Under the pieces are notes generated by a model. That model did not search any database, had not been told where the DNA came from, and saw only the letters and a list, made by a program, of their open reading frames with translations. From Arthrobacter sp. Leaf234 (lineage in GTDB: Bacteria; Actinomycetota; Actinomycetes; Actinomycetales; Micrococcaceae): DNA of 51,681 bases. Where the stretch lies: NCBI RefSeq assembly GCF_001422665.1, contig NZ_LMLU01000012.1, positions 1 to 51,681 of the forward strand. Direction: 5' to 3'. The position numbers and the translations under genes are program-made. This document shows, piece after piece, positions 9,749 to 18,408 of this stretch. Within the stretch, counting starts at the first letter, position 1. Every line of letters starts with the position of its first letter.

Positions 9749-11149
9749 TCAGTCCGTCTTCAGGTTGAGCAGCGCGTTCTCGATGACCTCGGTGAGGGCC
9801 GGGTGGATCCAGTACTGGCCCTTGGCCATGGTGTGGGCGTCGAGACCGAAGGACATGGCCTGGACGACGGGCTGGATGATCATGGACGCCTCGTGACCAA
9901 GGACGTGCGCCCCGAGGATCCTGCCCGTGGACCGGTCCGCGATGACCTTCGCGAAGCCGGTGGTGTCCTCCATGGCCCAGCCGTATGCGGTCGAGCCGTA
10001 GTGCTGCACTGCCGTGACGACGGTGGCGCCGGTCGCGTCCGCATGGACGAGAGCCTCTTCCTCGGTCATGCCCACGGACGCGGCCTGGGGGTGGGAGAAC
10101 ACCGCGGCGGGCACGAAGCGATGGTCGCTCGACCGGAGGTCCCCGGGGTTCAGCAGATTGTGGGCGACGATCCTCGCCTCGTGGTTCGCCACGTGCTTGA
10201 GCTGGTACTCGCTGCTGACGTCGCCCAGGGACCAGAGTCCCTCCACGGGTGCACCATCGCGGAGCACCCGCTGCTGGGCGTCGACGGCGAGACGGCCGTC
10301 GTCGTGCAGGTCCAGTCCGGCGTCCGCTGCGCCGAGCGTGTCCGTGGTCGGTGTGCGCCCCACCGCGACCAGGACGACGTCGACCTCGACCTCGACCGGA
10401 CCGTCGGGGCCCTCCAGCGATGCGGTCACGCCGCCGGCGGAGGCCGTCAGCGCGGTGACGGCGGTGTCGAGGCGGAGGTCCCACTGCCGGGCCGCCTGCT
10501 GCGTGAAGGCGTCGGCGACCGTCTCGTCGAGATGCCGCAGCATCCCGCCGGAGCGCACGGCGATGGTCACCTCCGTGCCGAAGGAGGAGAACACGTGGGC
10601 GAACTCCGCTGCGATGTAGCCGCCACCGATGATCAGCAGCCGTCCGGGCAGCTCATCGATGCGCATGACGGTGTCCGAGGTGTGGACCTGCGGGAGGGTG
10701 ATGCCGGGGATGTCCGGGATGACGGCGCGTGATCCGGTCGCAATCACCAGCTGATCCGCCGTGACGACCTCCCCGGAGGCCGTCTCGAAGGACTTCTCCC
10801 CCGTGAGCCGCACGTACTCCTCGATGAGCGTCACGTTCTCGAGCTCCTCCGCCCGATAGGTGCGACCGCCCCGCGAGATGGCGTCGATCCGGGTGAAGAT
10901 CCGGTCCCGGATGTCGGTCCACCGGACGCCCTCGAACCGGAGGTCGACCCCGAGCCGCGAGGACAGCGTCGGCGCCGAGGCCAGCTCTGCGGGATAGACG
11001 AACATCTTGGTGGGGATGCACCCGACATTGAGGCAGGTGCCGCCGAACGTGCCCCCGTCCACGAGCACGACGCTCCGATCGTCCCATTCCGGCGAGATGA
11101 GGGTGTTTCCTGAGCCGGAGCCGATGATCGCGAGGTCGTAGTGGGTCAT
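9749..11149 (-). CDS. mtr: Mycothione reductase
   Basis: The 466-residue flavoprotein disulfide reductase uses NADPH to regenerate mycothiol, the actinobacterial equivalent of glutathione. It has the N-terminal FAD dinucleotide fold (AIIGSGSGNTL), the redox-active Cys pair in GGTCLNVGCIPTKM (about residue 40), the NAD(P)H fold IIGGGYIAAEFAHVF, and the C-terminal interface with HPALTEVIE carrying the His/Glu dyad. The GTCLNVGCIPTKMFVYPAE signature and the short GSGSGN start distinguish it from lipoamide dehydrogenase and glutathione reductase. Its own -10 box sits six bases before the ATG. It follows the EspI-like gene by 19 bases on the same strand but appears to have an independent start. 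Confidence 0.92.
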   Translation of the reverse strand: MTHYDLAIIGSGSGNTLISPEWDDRSVVLVDGGTFGGTCLNVGCIPTKMFVYPAELASAPTLSSRLGVDLRFEGVRWTDIRDRIFTRIDAISRGGRTYRAEELENVTLIEEYVRLTGEKSFETASGEVVTADQLVIATGSRAVIPDIPGITLPQVHTSDTVMRIDELPGRLLIIGGGYIAAEFAHVFSSFGTEVTIAVRSGGMLRHLDETVADAFTQQAARQWDLRLDTAVTALTASAGGVTASLEGPDGPVEVEVDVVLVAVGRTPTTDTLGAADAGLDLHDDGRLAVDAQQRVLRDGAPVEGLWSLGDVSSEYQLKHVANHEARIVAHNLLNPGDLRSSDHRFVPAAVFSHPQAASVGMTEEEALVHADATGATVVTAVQHYGSTAYGWAMEDTTGFAKVIADRSTGRILGAHVLGHEASMIIQPVVQAMSFGLDAHTMAKGQYWIHPALTEVIENALLNLKTD

Positions 11150-11161
11150 CTGCGCAGTCTA
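11150..11161 (-). promoter_or_regulatory. -10 box for a leaderless mtr mRNA
   Basis: On the minus strand TAGACT (11161-11156) is followed by GCGCAG and then the ATG at 11149. No Shine-Dalgarno site precedes the ATG. The box begins seven bases after the stop of the upstream gene. Confidence 0.65.
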
Positions 11162-11168
11162 GCCGCGC

Positions 11169-12878
11169 TCACGCGGCGAGCTGGTCGACCACGAGGGCCG
11201 CGAGCTCCGTCACCGCCCGCCGCGTGGCCGGGTTCAGCCGGGACAGGTCGACCCGCGAACCCTCCGCCAGGTGGCGATCGTACGGGATACGCACCACGGT
11301 GCTCACCCGCGACCGGAAATGCTGCTCGATCTGGCCCACGTCCACCTGCGTCCCGTTGCCGGACGAGAGGTTGATCACGACGATCGCCTTCTTCACGAGG
11401 TCCTGCCGACCGTGCGCCTCCAACCAGCTGAGGGTCTCCGAGGCGAGTCTCGCCTCGTCGACACTGCCCCCGGAGACCAGCACCACCGAGTCGGCCTTCT
11501 CGAGCGTCCCCTTCATCACGGAGTGCACCATGCCGGTACCGGAGTCGGTCAGGACGATCGAGTAGTAGCGGCTGAGCAGATCCGTGACGGCACGGTAGTC
11601 GGAGTCGTCGAACGCCTGGGCCACCGCCGGATCGGTGTCCGACGCGAGCACGTGGAGCCGGGAGCCGTCACGCGTCACATAGCCCGCGAGCTGCGCGAAC
11701 GAATCGATGGTGTACCGGTTCTGGACGAGCTGCCGCGCCGTGTGGTCCGCCCGCCCCGGCGAACGGTCGGACAGTGTCCCACGGTCCGGGTTGGCGTCCA
11801 TGGCGATGATGCGATCCTCCCGGATGTCGGCCAGGGCCATCCCGAGGAGGGTGGTGACCGTGGTCTTGCCGACGCCGCCCTTGCGGGACAGGACCGGGAC
11901 ATAGCGTGTCCGCCCGCCCAGCCGTGCGGAGATACGGTGCTCCAGCGCACGCTGCGAGCGCACGGCGTCGGAGTCGCCGACATTGATGCGTCCGAACGTG
12001 GCGCTGTAGAGCCAGCGCCGCCAGCCCGAGACCGGCGGCCGGTCCGGTCCCACGAGGAGTCGGTCCGCCGTCAGGGCTGATGCCGGCTCCGGACCGAGGT
12101 CCTTCTCACGGCGGCTCGTCCGTTCGGCAGCGGCCGCCGTCGGCCCTGGCGCCGGCGGCAGGTCGTCCCGCGCGGTCGAGGTCGTTCTCGGCGATCGGGT
12201 GCCGGACGGCGTCCATCCGTCGGTCGTCGTGGGCACCGCTGCACCTCGGGTGACGAGACCGGACGTGGTGAGGGCGTCGGCGGGAAGGGGTGCGGGCACG
12301 CTCAACGTCGGACCCTGCAGCGTCGATGGGGGGACGGTCGAGACGGGGACGGCGAAGGCGTTGAGGTGGACCCCGTTCAGGGCCGTCGCTGCCTCTCCTG
12401 CAAGGGCGGTCACGGTGGCCGGGACCGGGCCGGTGGTCCCCGGTCCACCCGCGCCCGCGGGACCGACGGGGCCCGGGTCGGCGGGCACGACACCTACGGG
12501 ACGGGCGTCGTCGGGCTCGATACCGGCTGGGTCGGTACCGGCTGGGTCGGTGTCGCCTGGATCAGCAGCCACCCGATCCGTACCGGCTGCTCCGATGTCC
12601 GCGGCTCCGGTATCGGCGGGCTCACCGGCGTTCCCGGCAGCAGACACTGCGTCAGGACCGGCATCGGCAGGATCCGGGCCCACGCCTGCTGTGGCGGGAA
12701 CCGGGCTCCCGGGGGAATCGACCGCGGGCGGGGCAGCGTCGGTGGGACCGCCGTCGGGCAGCAGGGGAACGCCGGGGACGATCGGCACGCCCTGCGTCAG
12801 GTCCGGGCGGACGGCGTCCGGGAGGGGTGCGCTCGCATGGGCGCCGGGCGTGGAGGGATCGGTCGATTCGCGTGCCAT
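11169..12878 (-). CDS. EspI-like MinD/ParA ATPase with disordered N-terminus
   Basis: The 569-residue protein has two parts. Residues 1 to about 290 are Pro/Ala/Gly/Thr/Asp-rich low complexity, including tandem GTDPAG-type pentapeptides (12510-12560). Residues about 300-569 form a MinD/ParA-type ATPase with the deviant Walker A SRKGGVGKTTV, the DANPDRGTLSDRS segment after it, LTDSGTGMVHS as the Walker B region, and a final switch region. The DANPDRGTLS segment and the long Pro/Ala-rich head are typical of EspI-type ATPases linked to type VII secretion. No EccC, Esx or other secretion genes are in this window. ATG 12878 follows TGAGGAA. A role in positioning a membrane machine is an inference only. 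Confidence 0.8.
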   Translation of the reverse strand: MARESTDPSTPGAHASAPLPDAVRPDLTQGVPIVPGVPLLPDGGPTDAAPPAVDSPGSPVPATAGVGPDPADAGPDAVSAAGNAGEPADTGAADIGAAGTDRVAADPGDTDPAGTDPAGIEPDDARPVGVVPADPGPVGPAGAGGPGTTGPVPATVTALAGEAATALNGVHLNAFAVPVSTVPPSTLQGPTLSVPAPLPADALTTSGLVTRGAAVPTTTDGWTPSGTRSPRTTSTARDDLPPAPGPTAAAAERTSRREKDLGPEPASALTADRLLVGPDRPPVSGWRRWLYSATFGRINVGDSDAVRSQRALEHRISARLGGRTRYVPVLSRKGGVGKTTVTTLLGMALADIREDRIIAMDANPDRGTLSDRSPGRADHTARQLVQNRYTIDSFAQLAGYVTRDGSRLHVLASDTDPAVAQAFDDSDYRAVTDLLSRYYSIVLTDSGTGMVHSVMKGTLEKADSVVLVSGGSVDEARLASETLSWLEAHGRQDLVKKAIVVINLSSGNGTQVDVGQIEQHFRSRVSTVVRIPYDRHLAEGSRVDLSRLNPATRRAVTELAALVVDQLAA

Positions 12879-12953
12879 GGTTCCTCACAGATCGTCGGGC
12901 GGCCGGCCCGCCCGCCTGCGCGAGCGGGACCGTTCGGATGTTCCCAGCGCTCC

Positions 12954-12959
12954 ACTCTA
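12954..12959 (-). promoter_or_regulatory. Candidate -10 box for the EspI-like gene
   Basis: TAGAGT on the minus strand lies about 75 bases upstream of the ATG, in the 141-base gap after pyc. There is no convincing -35 box. Confidence 0.35.
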
Positions 12960-13019
12960 GCCTGACCGTCCTGTCCGCCGAGGTGCGGGGCGGTCCGGTC
13001 GGACCACTTCGCGGGCGCG

Positions 13020-16000
13020 TCAGCCGGGCGTGACGACGAGCAGCAGGTCCCCGCCCTGGGCCGGTCCGCCCGTGGAGGCGACGCGCTGCACCGTGCCGCC
13101 GATCGGGGTGGTGATGCTGGCCTCCATCTTCATCGCCTCGATGGTGGCGACCGTGTCACCGGCGGCGACGGTGTCGCCCTCCGCCCGCGTGACCGTGACG
13201 GATCCGGCGAACGGTGCGGCGATCTGGCCGGGTGTGCCGACGTCGGCCTTCTCCGCCGCCTTCACATCGCTCTCGACGCTGCGGTCACGCACGCTCACCG
13301 GCCGCATCTGCCCGTTGAGCGTGCACATGACGGTGCGCATGCCCCTCTCGTCGGGCTCGGACACGGCTTCGAGGGTCGCGATGAGCCGCACGCCCTTCTC
13401 GAGTTCGATCACGTGCTCGGTGGCGGGCTGCAGGCCGTAGAGGTAGTCGGCCGTACCGAGGAGCGAGACGTCGCCGTACGTGTCGCGGATGGACCGGAAG
13501 TCCTTGGTCGGCCCGGCGAACAGCAGCGTGTTCAGGGCGGTACGTCGCTCCTTCGAGCTGCCCGCGAGCTTCGCCTCGTCCTCGGAGCTGAGCTGCACGT
13601 CGCGGGGCTTGAGTTCGCGCCCTTCCAGCGCCTTGGTCCGGAAGGGTTCCGGCCAGCCTCCGGGCGGGGTGCCGAGCTCACCGTTCAGGAAACCGATCAC
13701 GGAATCCGGGATGTCGAAGGACTGCGGGTTCTCTTCGAACTCAGCGGGGTCCGCGTTCCTCCCGACCAGGGCCAGCGCGAGATCCCCGACCACCTTGGAG
13801 GACGGGGTGACCTTCACGAGTCTGCCGAGGATACGGTCCGCGGCGGTGTACATGTCCTCGATGGCCTCGAAGCGCTCCCCCAGTCCGAGCGCGATGGCCT
13901 GCTGCTTGAGGTTGGAGAGCTGACCACCCGGGATCTCGTGGCGGTAGACCCGGCCCGTGGGACCGGGCAGCCCGGATTCGAACGGCGCGTACATGCGCCG
14001 GACGGCTTCCCAGTAGGGCTCCAAGGCGCACACGTTCCCGAGATCCAGCCCGGTGTCCCGCGGTGTGTGCGCGAGGGCGGCGACGAGGGCGGAGGCGGAC
14101 GGCTGGCTGGTCGTCCCCGCCAGGGCCGCGCTGGCGACGTCGACGGCGTCGACCCCCGCCTCCACGGCGGCGAGCAGCGTGGCGAGTTGCCCGCCCGCGG
14201 TGTCATGTGTGTGCAGGTGGACGGGCAGGTCGAAGCGGTCCCGCAGGGCGGCGACCAGCTTCGCCGCCGCGGCCGGACGGAGCAGTCCCGCCATGTCCTT
14301 GATCGCCAGGATGTGCGCCCCGGCGTCGACCATGCGCTGGGCGAGGTCGAGGTAGTACTCCAGCGTGTACAGCTTCTCGTCGGGATCCAGCATGTCGGAG
14401 GTGTAGCACAGCGCCACCTCGGCGACCGCGGTCCCCGTCTCCCTCACCGCCCGGATGGCCGGTTCCATCTGCGAGACGTCGTTGAGCGCGTCGAAGATCC
14501 GGAAGATGTCGATGCCGGAGGCCGCGGCCTCCTGGACGAAGGCCATGGTCACCGCCTCGGGGTAGGGCGTGTAGCCGACGGTGTTGCGTCCACGCAGCAG
14601 CATCTGCAGGCAGATGTTGGGCACCTCGCGGCGTAGGACGTCCAACCGCTCCCACGGGTCCTCACCGAGGAAGCGGAGCGCGACGTCGTACGTCGCGCCG
14701 CCCCACGCCTCGACGGACAGCAGCTCCGGCGTCAGGTGCGACACGCTCGCTCCGGCCGCCGCCAGGTCCCTCGTCCGGACCCGCGTGGCGAGCAGGGACT
14801 GGTGCGCATCGCGGAAGGTGGTGTCCGTGACCGCCACTGCCGTCTGGTCGCGCAACGCCCGGGCGAAGCCCTCCGGTCCCAGCTCCAGCAACCGCTGACG
14901 GCTACCCGCCGGGGCTTCCGGATCCTTCTCGCCCGCACGGGCGGATCCCGCGCCCGTCACTGCGCCCGCAGGTTCCCGGTCGGATCCTGCAGGAGCCGCT
15001 CCGGGGTCGGACGACGCGGCCGGGAGGGCCGGCAGCTTCTCGCGCGGGTCCAGGTGGGCCGGCCGCGGCCCGTTGGGCTGGTTGACGGTGACGTCGGCGA
15101 GCCAGGTCAGGAGCTTCGTGCCGCGGTCCGCGGGGACGCGGGCGGTCAGCAGTTCGGGACGCTCGTCGATGAAGGAGGTCGCCACGTTCCCGGCGATGAA
15201 ATCCGGATCGTCGAGGACCGCCTGCAGGAAGCTGATGTTCGTGGAGACGCCGCGCACCCGGAACTCGGCCAGCGCCCGCCGGGCCCGCGTGACGGCGGAC
15301 GGGTAGTCGCGGCCACGGCAGGTGAGCTTGACCAGCATCGAGTCGAAGTGCGGGCTGATCTCGGCGCCGGCATAGACCGTGCCGCCGTCGAGCCGCACGC
15401 CCGCTCCACCGGCGGACCGGTACGCCGAGATCCGTCCGACATCGGGGCGGAACCCGTTCGCCGGGTCCTCCGTGGTGATCCGGGACTGCAGGGCGGCTCC
15501 GCGCAGGGTCACGGTGTCCTGGCTCAGGCCGAGATCGGCGAGGGTCTCCCCCGCGGCGATCCGCAGCTGGGACTGCACGAGGTCGACGTCGGTGACCTCC
15601 TCCGTGACGGTGTGCTCCACCTGGATGCGCGGGTTCATCTCGATGAACACGTGCTGCCCTGCCCGCTCCCCGACCGTGTCCACCAGGAACTCGACGGTCC
15701 CCGCGTTCACGTAGCCGAGCGCCGTCGCGAACTTCACGGCGTCCCGGTGGAGCGCCTGCCGGATGCCCTCGTCGAGGTTCGGTGCGGGGGCGATCTCGAT
15801 GACCTTCTGGTGTCGACGCTGCAGGGAACAGTCGCGTTCGAAGAGGTGCATGACGTTGCCCTGTGCGTCCGCGAGGATCTGCACCTCGATGTGCCGCGGA
15901 CGCAGGACCGCCTGCTCCAGGAACATCGTCGGATCGCCGAACGCGGACTCCGCCTCCCGCATGGCCGCTTCCAGCGCCTCGGGCAGTGCCTCCCGGGTGT

Positions 16001-16514
16001 CGACCCTGCGCATCCCGCGGCCGCCGCCGCCCGCCACGGCCTTCGCGAAGACCGGGAACCCGATCTCCTCGGCAGCGGCGATCAGCTCGTCGACGTCCGC
16101 ACTCGGCCGGGAGGAGGCGAGGACCGGGATGCCCGCGCTACGGGCGGCATCCAGCGCCTTCACCTTGTTCCCGGCGAGCTCCAGGACGTCGGCGGGAGGC
16201 CCCACGAAGGTGATCCCTGCCTCGGCCGCGGCCCGCGCGAGCCCCGGGTTCTCGGAGAGGAATCCGTAGCCCGGGTAGATGGCGTCGCACCCGGCCTCCG
16301 TCGCGACGCGGATGATCTCGGCGATGTCCAGGTACGCCCGGACAGGGTGCCCCTCCTCGCCGATCAGGTACGCCTCGTCGGCCTTCTGCCGGTGGATCGA
16401 GGTGCGGTCCTCATGGGGGAACACGGCGACGGTCTTCGCGCCCACCTCGTGCCCGGCACGGAACGCCCGGATCGCGATCTCGCCGCGGTTGGCCACCAGA
16501 ATCTTCGAGAACAT
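13020..16514 (-). CDS. pyc: Pyruvate carboxylase
   Basis: The single-chain 1164-residue biotin enzyme carboxylates pyruvate to oxaloacetate, the main anaplerotic step. The order is biotin carboxylase (residues 1-450; ATP-grasp GGGGRGMRRV, EMNPRIQVEHTVTEE), the carboxyltransferase barrel (about 550-830; DTTFRDAHQSLLATRVRT, the metal-binding HLHTHDT), the PYC/OADA conserved domain, and the biotinyl domain with the acceptor Lys1129 in EAMKMEA. About 45 residues rich in Ala, Pro and Gly join the first two domains, longer than in most homologues. ATG 16514 follows GCAGGAGTG. All catalytic motifs appear intact. It diverges from a ParA gene. Confidence 0.97.
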   Translation of the reverse strand: MFSKILVANRGEIAIRAFRAGHEVGAKTVAVFPHEDRTSIHRQKADEAYLIGEEGHPVRAYLDIAEIIRVATEAGCDAIYPGYGFLSENPGLARAAAEAGITFVGPPADVLELAGNKVKALDAARSAGIPVLASSRPSADVDELIAAAEEIGFPVFAKAVAGGGGRGMRRVDTREALPEALEAAMREAESAFGDPTMFLEQAVLRPRHIEVQILADAQGNVMHLFERDCSLQRRHQKVIEIAPAPNLDEGIRQALHRDAVKFATALGYVNAGTVEFLVDTVGERAGQHVFIEMNPRIQVEHTVTEEVTDVDLVQSQLRIAAGETLADLGLSQDTVTLRGAALQSRITTEDPANGFRPDVGRISAYRSAGGAGVRLDGGTVYAGAEISPHFDSMLVKLTCRGRDYPSAVTRARRALAEFRVRGVSTNISFLQAVLDDPDFIAGNVATSFIDERPELLTARVPADRGTKLLTWLADVTVNQPNGPRPAHLDPREKLPALPAASSDPGAAPAGSDREPAGAVTGAGSARAGEKDPEAPAGSRQRLLELGPEGFARALRDQTAVAVTDTTFRDAHQSLLATRVRTRDLAAAGASVSHLTPELLSVEAWGGATYDVALRFLGEDPWERLDVLRREVPNICLQMLLRGRNTVGYTPYPEAVTMAFVQEAAASGIDIFRIFDALNDVSQMEPAIRAVRETGTAVAEVALCYTSDMLDPDEKLYTLEYYLDLAQRMVDAGAHILAIKDMAGLLRPAAAAKLVAALRDRFDLPVHLHTHDTAGGQLATLLAAVEAGVDAVDVASAALAGTTSQPSASALVAALAHTPRDTGLDLGNVCALEPYWEAVRRMYAPFESGLPGPTGRVYRHEIPGGQLSNLKQQAIALGLGERFEAIEDMYTAADRILGRLVKVTPSSKVVGDLALALVGRNADPAEFEENPQSFDIPDSVIGFLNGELGTPPGGWPEPFRTKALEGRELKPRDVQLSSEDEAKLAGSSKERRTALNTLLFAGPTKDFRSIRDTYGDVSLLGTADYLYGLQPATEHVIELEKGVRLIATLEAVSEPDERGMRTVMCTLNGQMRPVSVRDRSVESDVKAAEKADVGTPGQIAAPFAGSVTVTRAEGDTVAAGDTVATIEAMKMEASITTPIGGTVQRVASTGGPAQGGDLLLVVTPG

Positions 16515-16558
16515 CGCACTCCTGCATCATCGCCGGTCGGGTCCATCACGCTGGCATG

Positions 16559-16586
16559 ATCCTACCCGCCGGCACAGCCTGGTCCA
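16559..16586 (-). promoter_or_regulatory. pyc promoter
   Basis: On the minus strand TGGACC (16586-16581), a 16-base spacer and TAGGAT (16564-16559) give a predicted start about 40 bases upstream of the pyc ATG. Confidence 0.5.
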
Positions 16587-16665
16587 GCGGACGTCCCGGC
16601 CCGCGGACGTGCCCTCCGCACGGCCGCCGGACGGGCGCAGATCAGGGCGGATGAGCGGTTCCGCC

Positions 16666-16671
16666 TATGAT
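16666..16671 (+). promoter_or_regulatory. Candidate -10 box for the orphan parA
   Basis: TATGAT is the best -10-like hexamer in the pyc-parA divergent gap. It gives a leader of about 60 bases. No good -35 box is visible. Confidence 0.35.
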
Positions 16672-16736
16672 TGACCGGGGCGTCAAGGACAGCCGCATGC
16701 CCCGGCGGCGGCCAGAGACAGGTATGGGTTCACCAC

Positions 16737-17561
16737 GTGCAGGTAGTCAGTATCAGCAGCCTCAAAGGCGGCGTGGGCAAGACGTCGGTCACCCTGGGGC
16801 TGGCGTCCGCCGCACTGGCAGCAGGGAACCCCACCCTCGTCGTCGACCTCGATCCCCACGCTGACGCGACCACCGGTCTCGGCGTCAGACCCTTGGGCCG
16901 GACGGACATCGGGCGGCTGCTCAAGAACCCCCGGCGCGCGGACCTCGGAGCGAACACCGTCCCGGCCGGCTGGGTCGCGACGGCGGCCGGGCGGTCCGGG
17001 TCGTCCCCCTCGGTCCTCGACGTCGCCATGGGCTCTGCGTACTCCGGCATCTACGACAGGCCGGACCTCGGGCGGCGGGACCAGCGACGCCTGGCCACGC
17101 TCCTCTCGAGGATCACGGGGTACAGCCTCGTGCTGATCGACTGCCCGCCGTCCCTCAACGGTCTCACCCGCATCGCCTGGACGGCGAGCAACAAGGTGGT
17201 CCTGGTGGCCGAGCCCGCCCTCTTCTCCGTCGCCGGCACCGAGCGGACCATGCGCGCCCTCGAGCTGTTCCGGCGCGAGTTCGCCCCCGGCCTCACCACC
17301 GCCGGGATCGTCGCGAACAAGGTCCGCGCCACCTCCAACGAGCACGCGTTCCGCCTTGCCGAGATGAGGCAGATGTTCGGTGACCTCCTCCTGACGCCGA
17401 CCATCCCCGATCAGGCCGACTGGCAGCAGATCCAGGGTGCTGCCCACGCGGTGCACCACTGGCCGGGCGATTCCGCCCGCCAGGCGTCGGGCTACTTCGA
17501 CGAGCTGCTCAGGGGCGTTCTGGATACCGGGAGGATGAGGAGCCGCAGCGGGCGCCGTTGA
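16737..17561 (+). CDS. Orphan ParA-family ATPase
   Basis: The 274-residue protein starts directly with the ParA fold (QVVSISSLKGGVGKTSVTLG). It has Walker A KGGVGKTS, the DLDPHADATTG motif, the Walker B region LVLIDCPPSLN, and a C-terminal half with a switch around IVANKVRATSNEH. The open frame runs upstream to 16671, but GTG 16737 fits the family start. There is no adjacent parB. It is convergent with the McdR-like regulator and may act on cell-pole or nucleoid positioning, as relatives do, but its cargo is unknown. It is distinct from the ParA linked to scpAB at 27629 and from the EspI-like ATPase at 11169, which makes three Walker-type positioning ATPases in the window. Confidence 0.8.
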   Translation: MQVVSISSLKGGVGKTSVTLGLASAALAAGNPTLVVDLDPHADATTGLGVRPLGRTDIGRLLKNPRRADLGANTVPAGWVATAAGRSGSSPSVLDVAMGSAYSGIYDRPDLGRRDQRRLATLLSRITGYSLVLIDCPPSLNGLTRIAWTASNKVVLVAEPALFSVAGTERTMRALELFRREFAPGLTTAGIVANKVRATSNEHAFRLAEMRQMFGDLLLTPTIPDQADWQQIQGAAHAVHHWPGDSARQASGYFDELLRGVLDTGRMRSRSGRR

Positions 17562-17641
17562 CGGCTCCGGAGCCTTGCCGGGATCGACCGCCGCGTTGCT
17601 GGAGGGGATGCGGTTCGACCCCGCCCGACTCCTGCGGGGAG

Positions 17642-18229
17642 CTAGCTGATCTTGCGGGTGGCGCGGCGCTTGCTCAGTTCGTCGCCCGGGAATTCCTGCT
17701 CCAGCGCATGCTCGCTCGGAAGCGCGGCGAGGCTTCCCTCGACCTCACGCCAGACCCGGCCGACGGCGATGCCGAAGACACCCTGTCCGCCCTGCACCAG
17801 GTCGATCACCTCGTCGGCGGAGGTGCACTCGTACACACTCGCGCCGTCGCTCATCAGGGTGATCTGCGCAAGGTCCTCGACCCCGCGCTCGCGCAGGTGC
17901 TCGACGGCCGTGCGGATCTGCTGCAGGGAGACACCGGTGTCGAGCAGCCGCTTGACGACCTTGAGCACGAGGATGTCCCGGAAGCCGTACAGCCGCTGCG
18001 TGCCGGACCCGGAGGCACCGCGGACGGCGGGTTCGACGAGGCCGGTCCGCGCCCAGTAGTCGAGCTGGCGGTAGGTGATGCCCGCAGCCTTGCAGGCGGT
18101 GGGACCGCGATACCCGGCATCTTCATCGAGGACGGGGAGGTCTTCCGTGAACAGTAAGCCCTGGGCGCTTGCTGGGACGCCAGCGCCTGCCGGGCTGGCT
18201 GCCTTGCCGGCGTCACCCTTCGGACTCAC
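17642..18229 (-). CDS. MerR-family regulator, McdR/Rv1830 type
   Basis: The 195-residue regulator has a disordered first 35 residues, then a winged helix-turn-helix of MerR type (about 42-110) that includes GITYRQLDYWARTGLVEP and RLYGFRDILVLKVVKRLLDTG. A dimerisation helix and a short effector region of unknown ligand follow. It lacks the Cys residues of metal-sensing MerR proteins. The context DUF151-merR-garA-gcvH is the conserved Rv1826-Rv1830 cluster, in which this position is occupied by McdR, a regulator of cell division in mycobacteria. GTG 18229 has GAGGAGG about seven bases upstream. The direct targets here are unknown. Confidence 0.88.
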   Translation of the reverse strand: MSPKGDAGKAASPAGAGVPASAQGLLFTEDLPVLDEDAGYRGPTACKAAGITYRQLDYWARTGLVEPAVRGASGSGTQRLYGFRDILVLKVVKRLLDTGVSLQQIRTAVEHLRERGVEDLAQITLMSDGASVYECTSADEVIDLVQGGQGVFGIAVGRVWREVEGSLAALPSEHALEQEFPGDELSKRRATRKIS

Positions 18230-18326
18230 GTGCTGCCTCCTCGTAGTGTTCCCGGGGAAGATGCTCTGGACGGAACCTCAGGATGTGCACCAAGTGTGCC
18301 CCGAGTCCACCACACACGCAATGGGA

Positions 18327-18332
18327 ACTGTA
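18327..18332 (-). promoter_or_regulatory. Candidate -10 box upstream of the McdR-like gene
   Basis: TACAGT on the minus strand sits in the 179-base gap between the DUF151 gene and the McdR-like gene. The neighbouring bases 18283-18350 are less G/C-rich than average, which fits a promoter. The -35 region is poor. Confidence 0.3.
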
Positions 18333-18408
18333 TGCTCCGACGTTAGATCGCGGGAGGGCTGAGGTCAAAGACCGAGCCCCACAAGCATGGGCGTGTCGGA
18401 GGCCGTCC

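Noticed and set aside
16671..16736. Earlier TTG start for the orphan parA
   Set aside because: The extra 22 residues are unlike the family, have no ribosome-binding site, and the TTG overlaps the likely -10 box.
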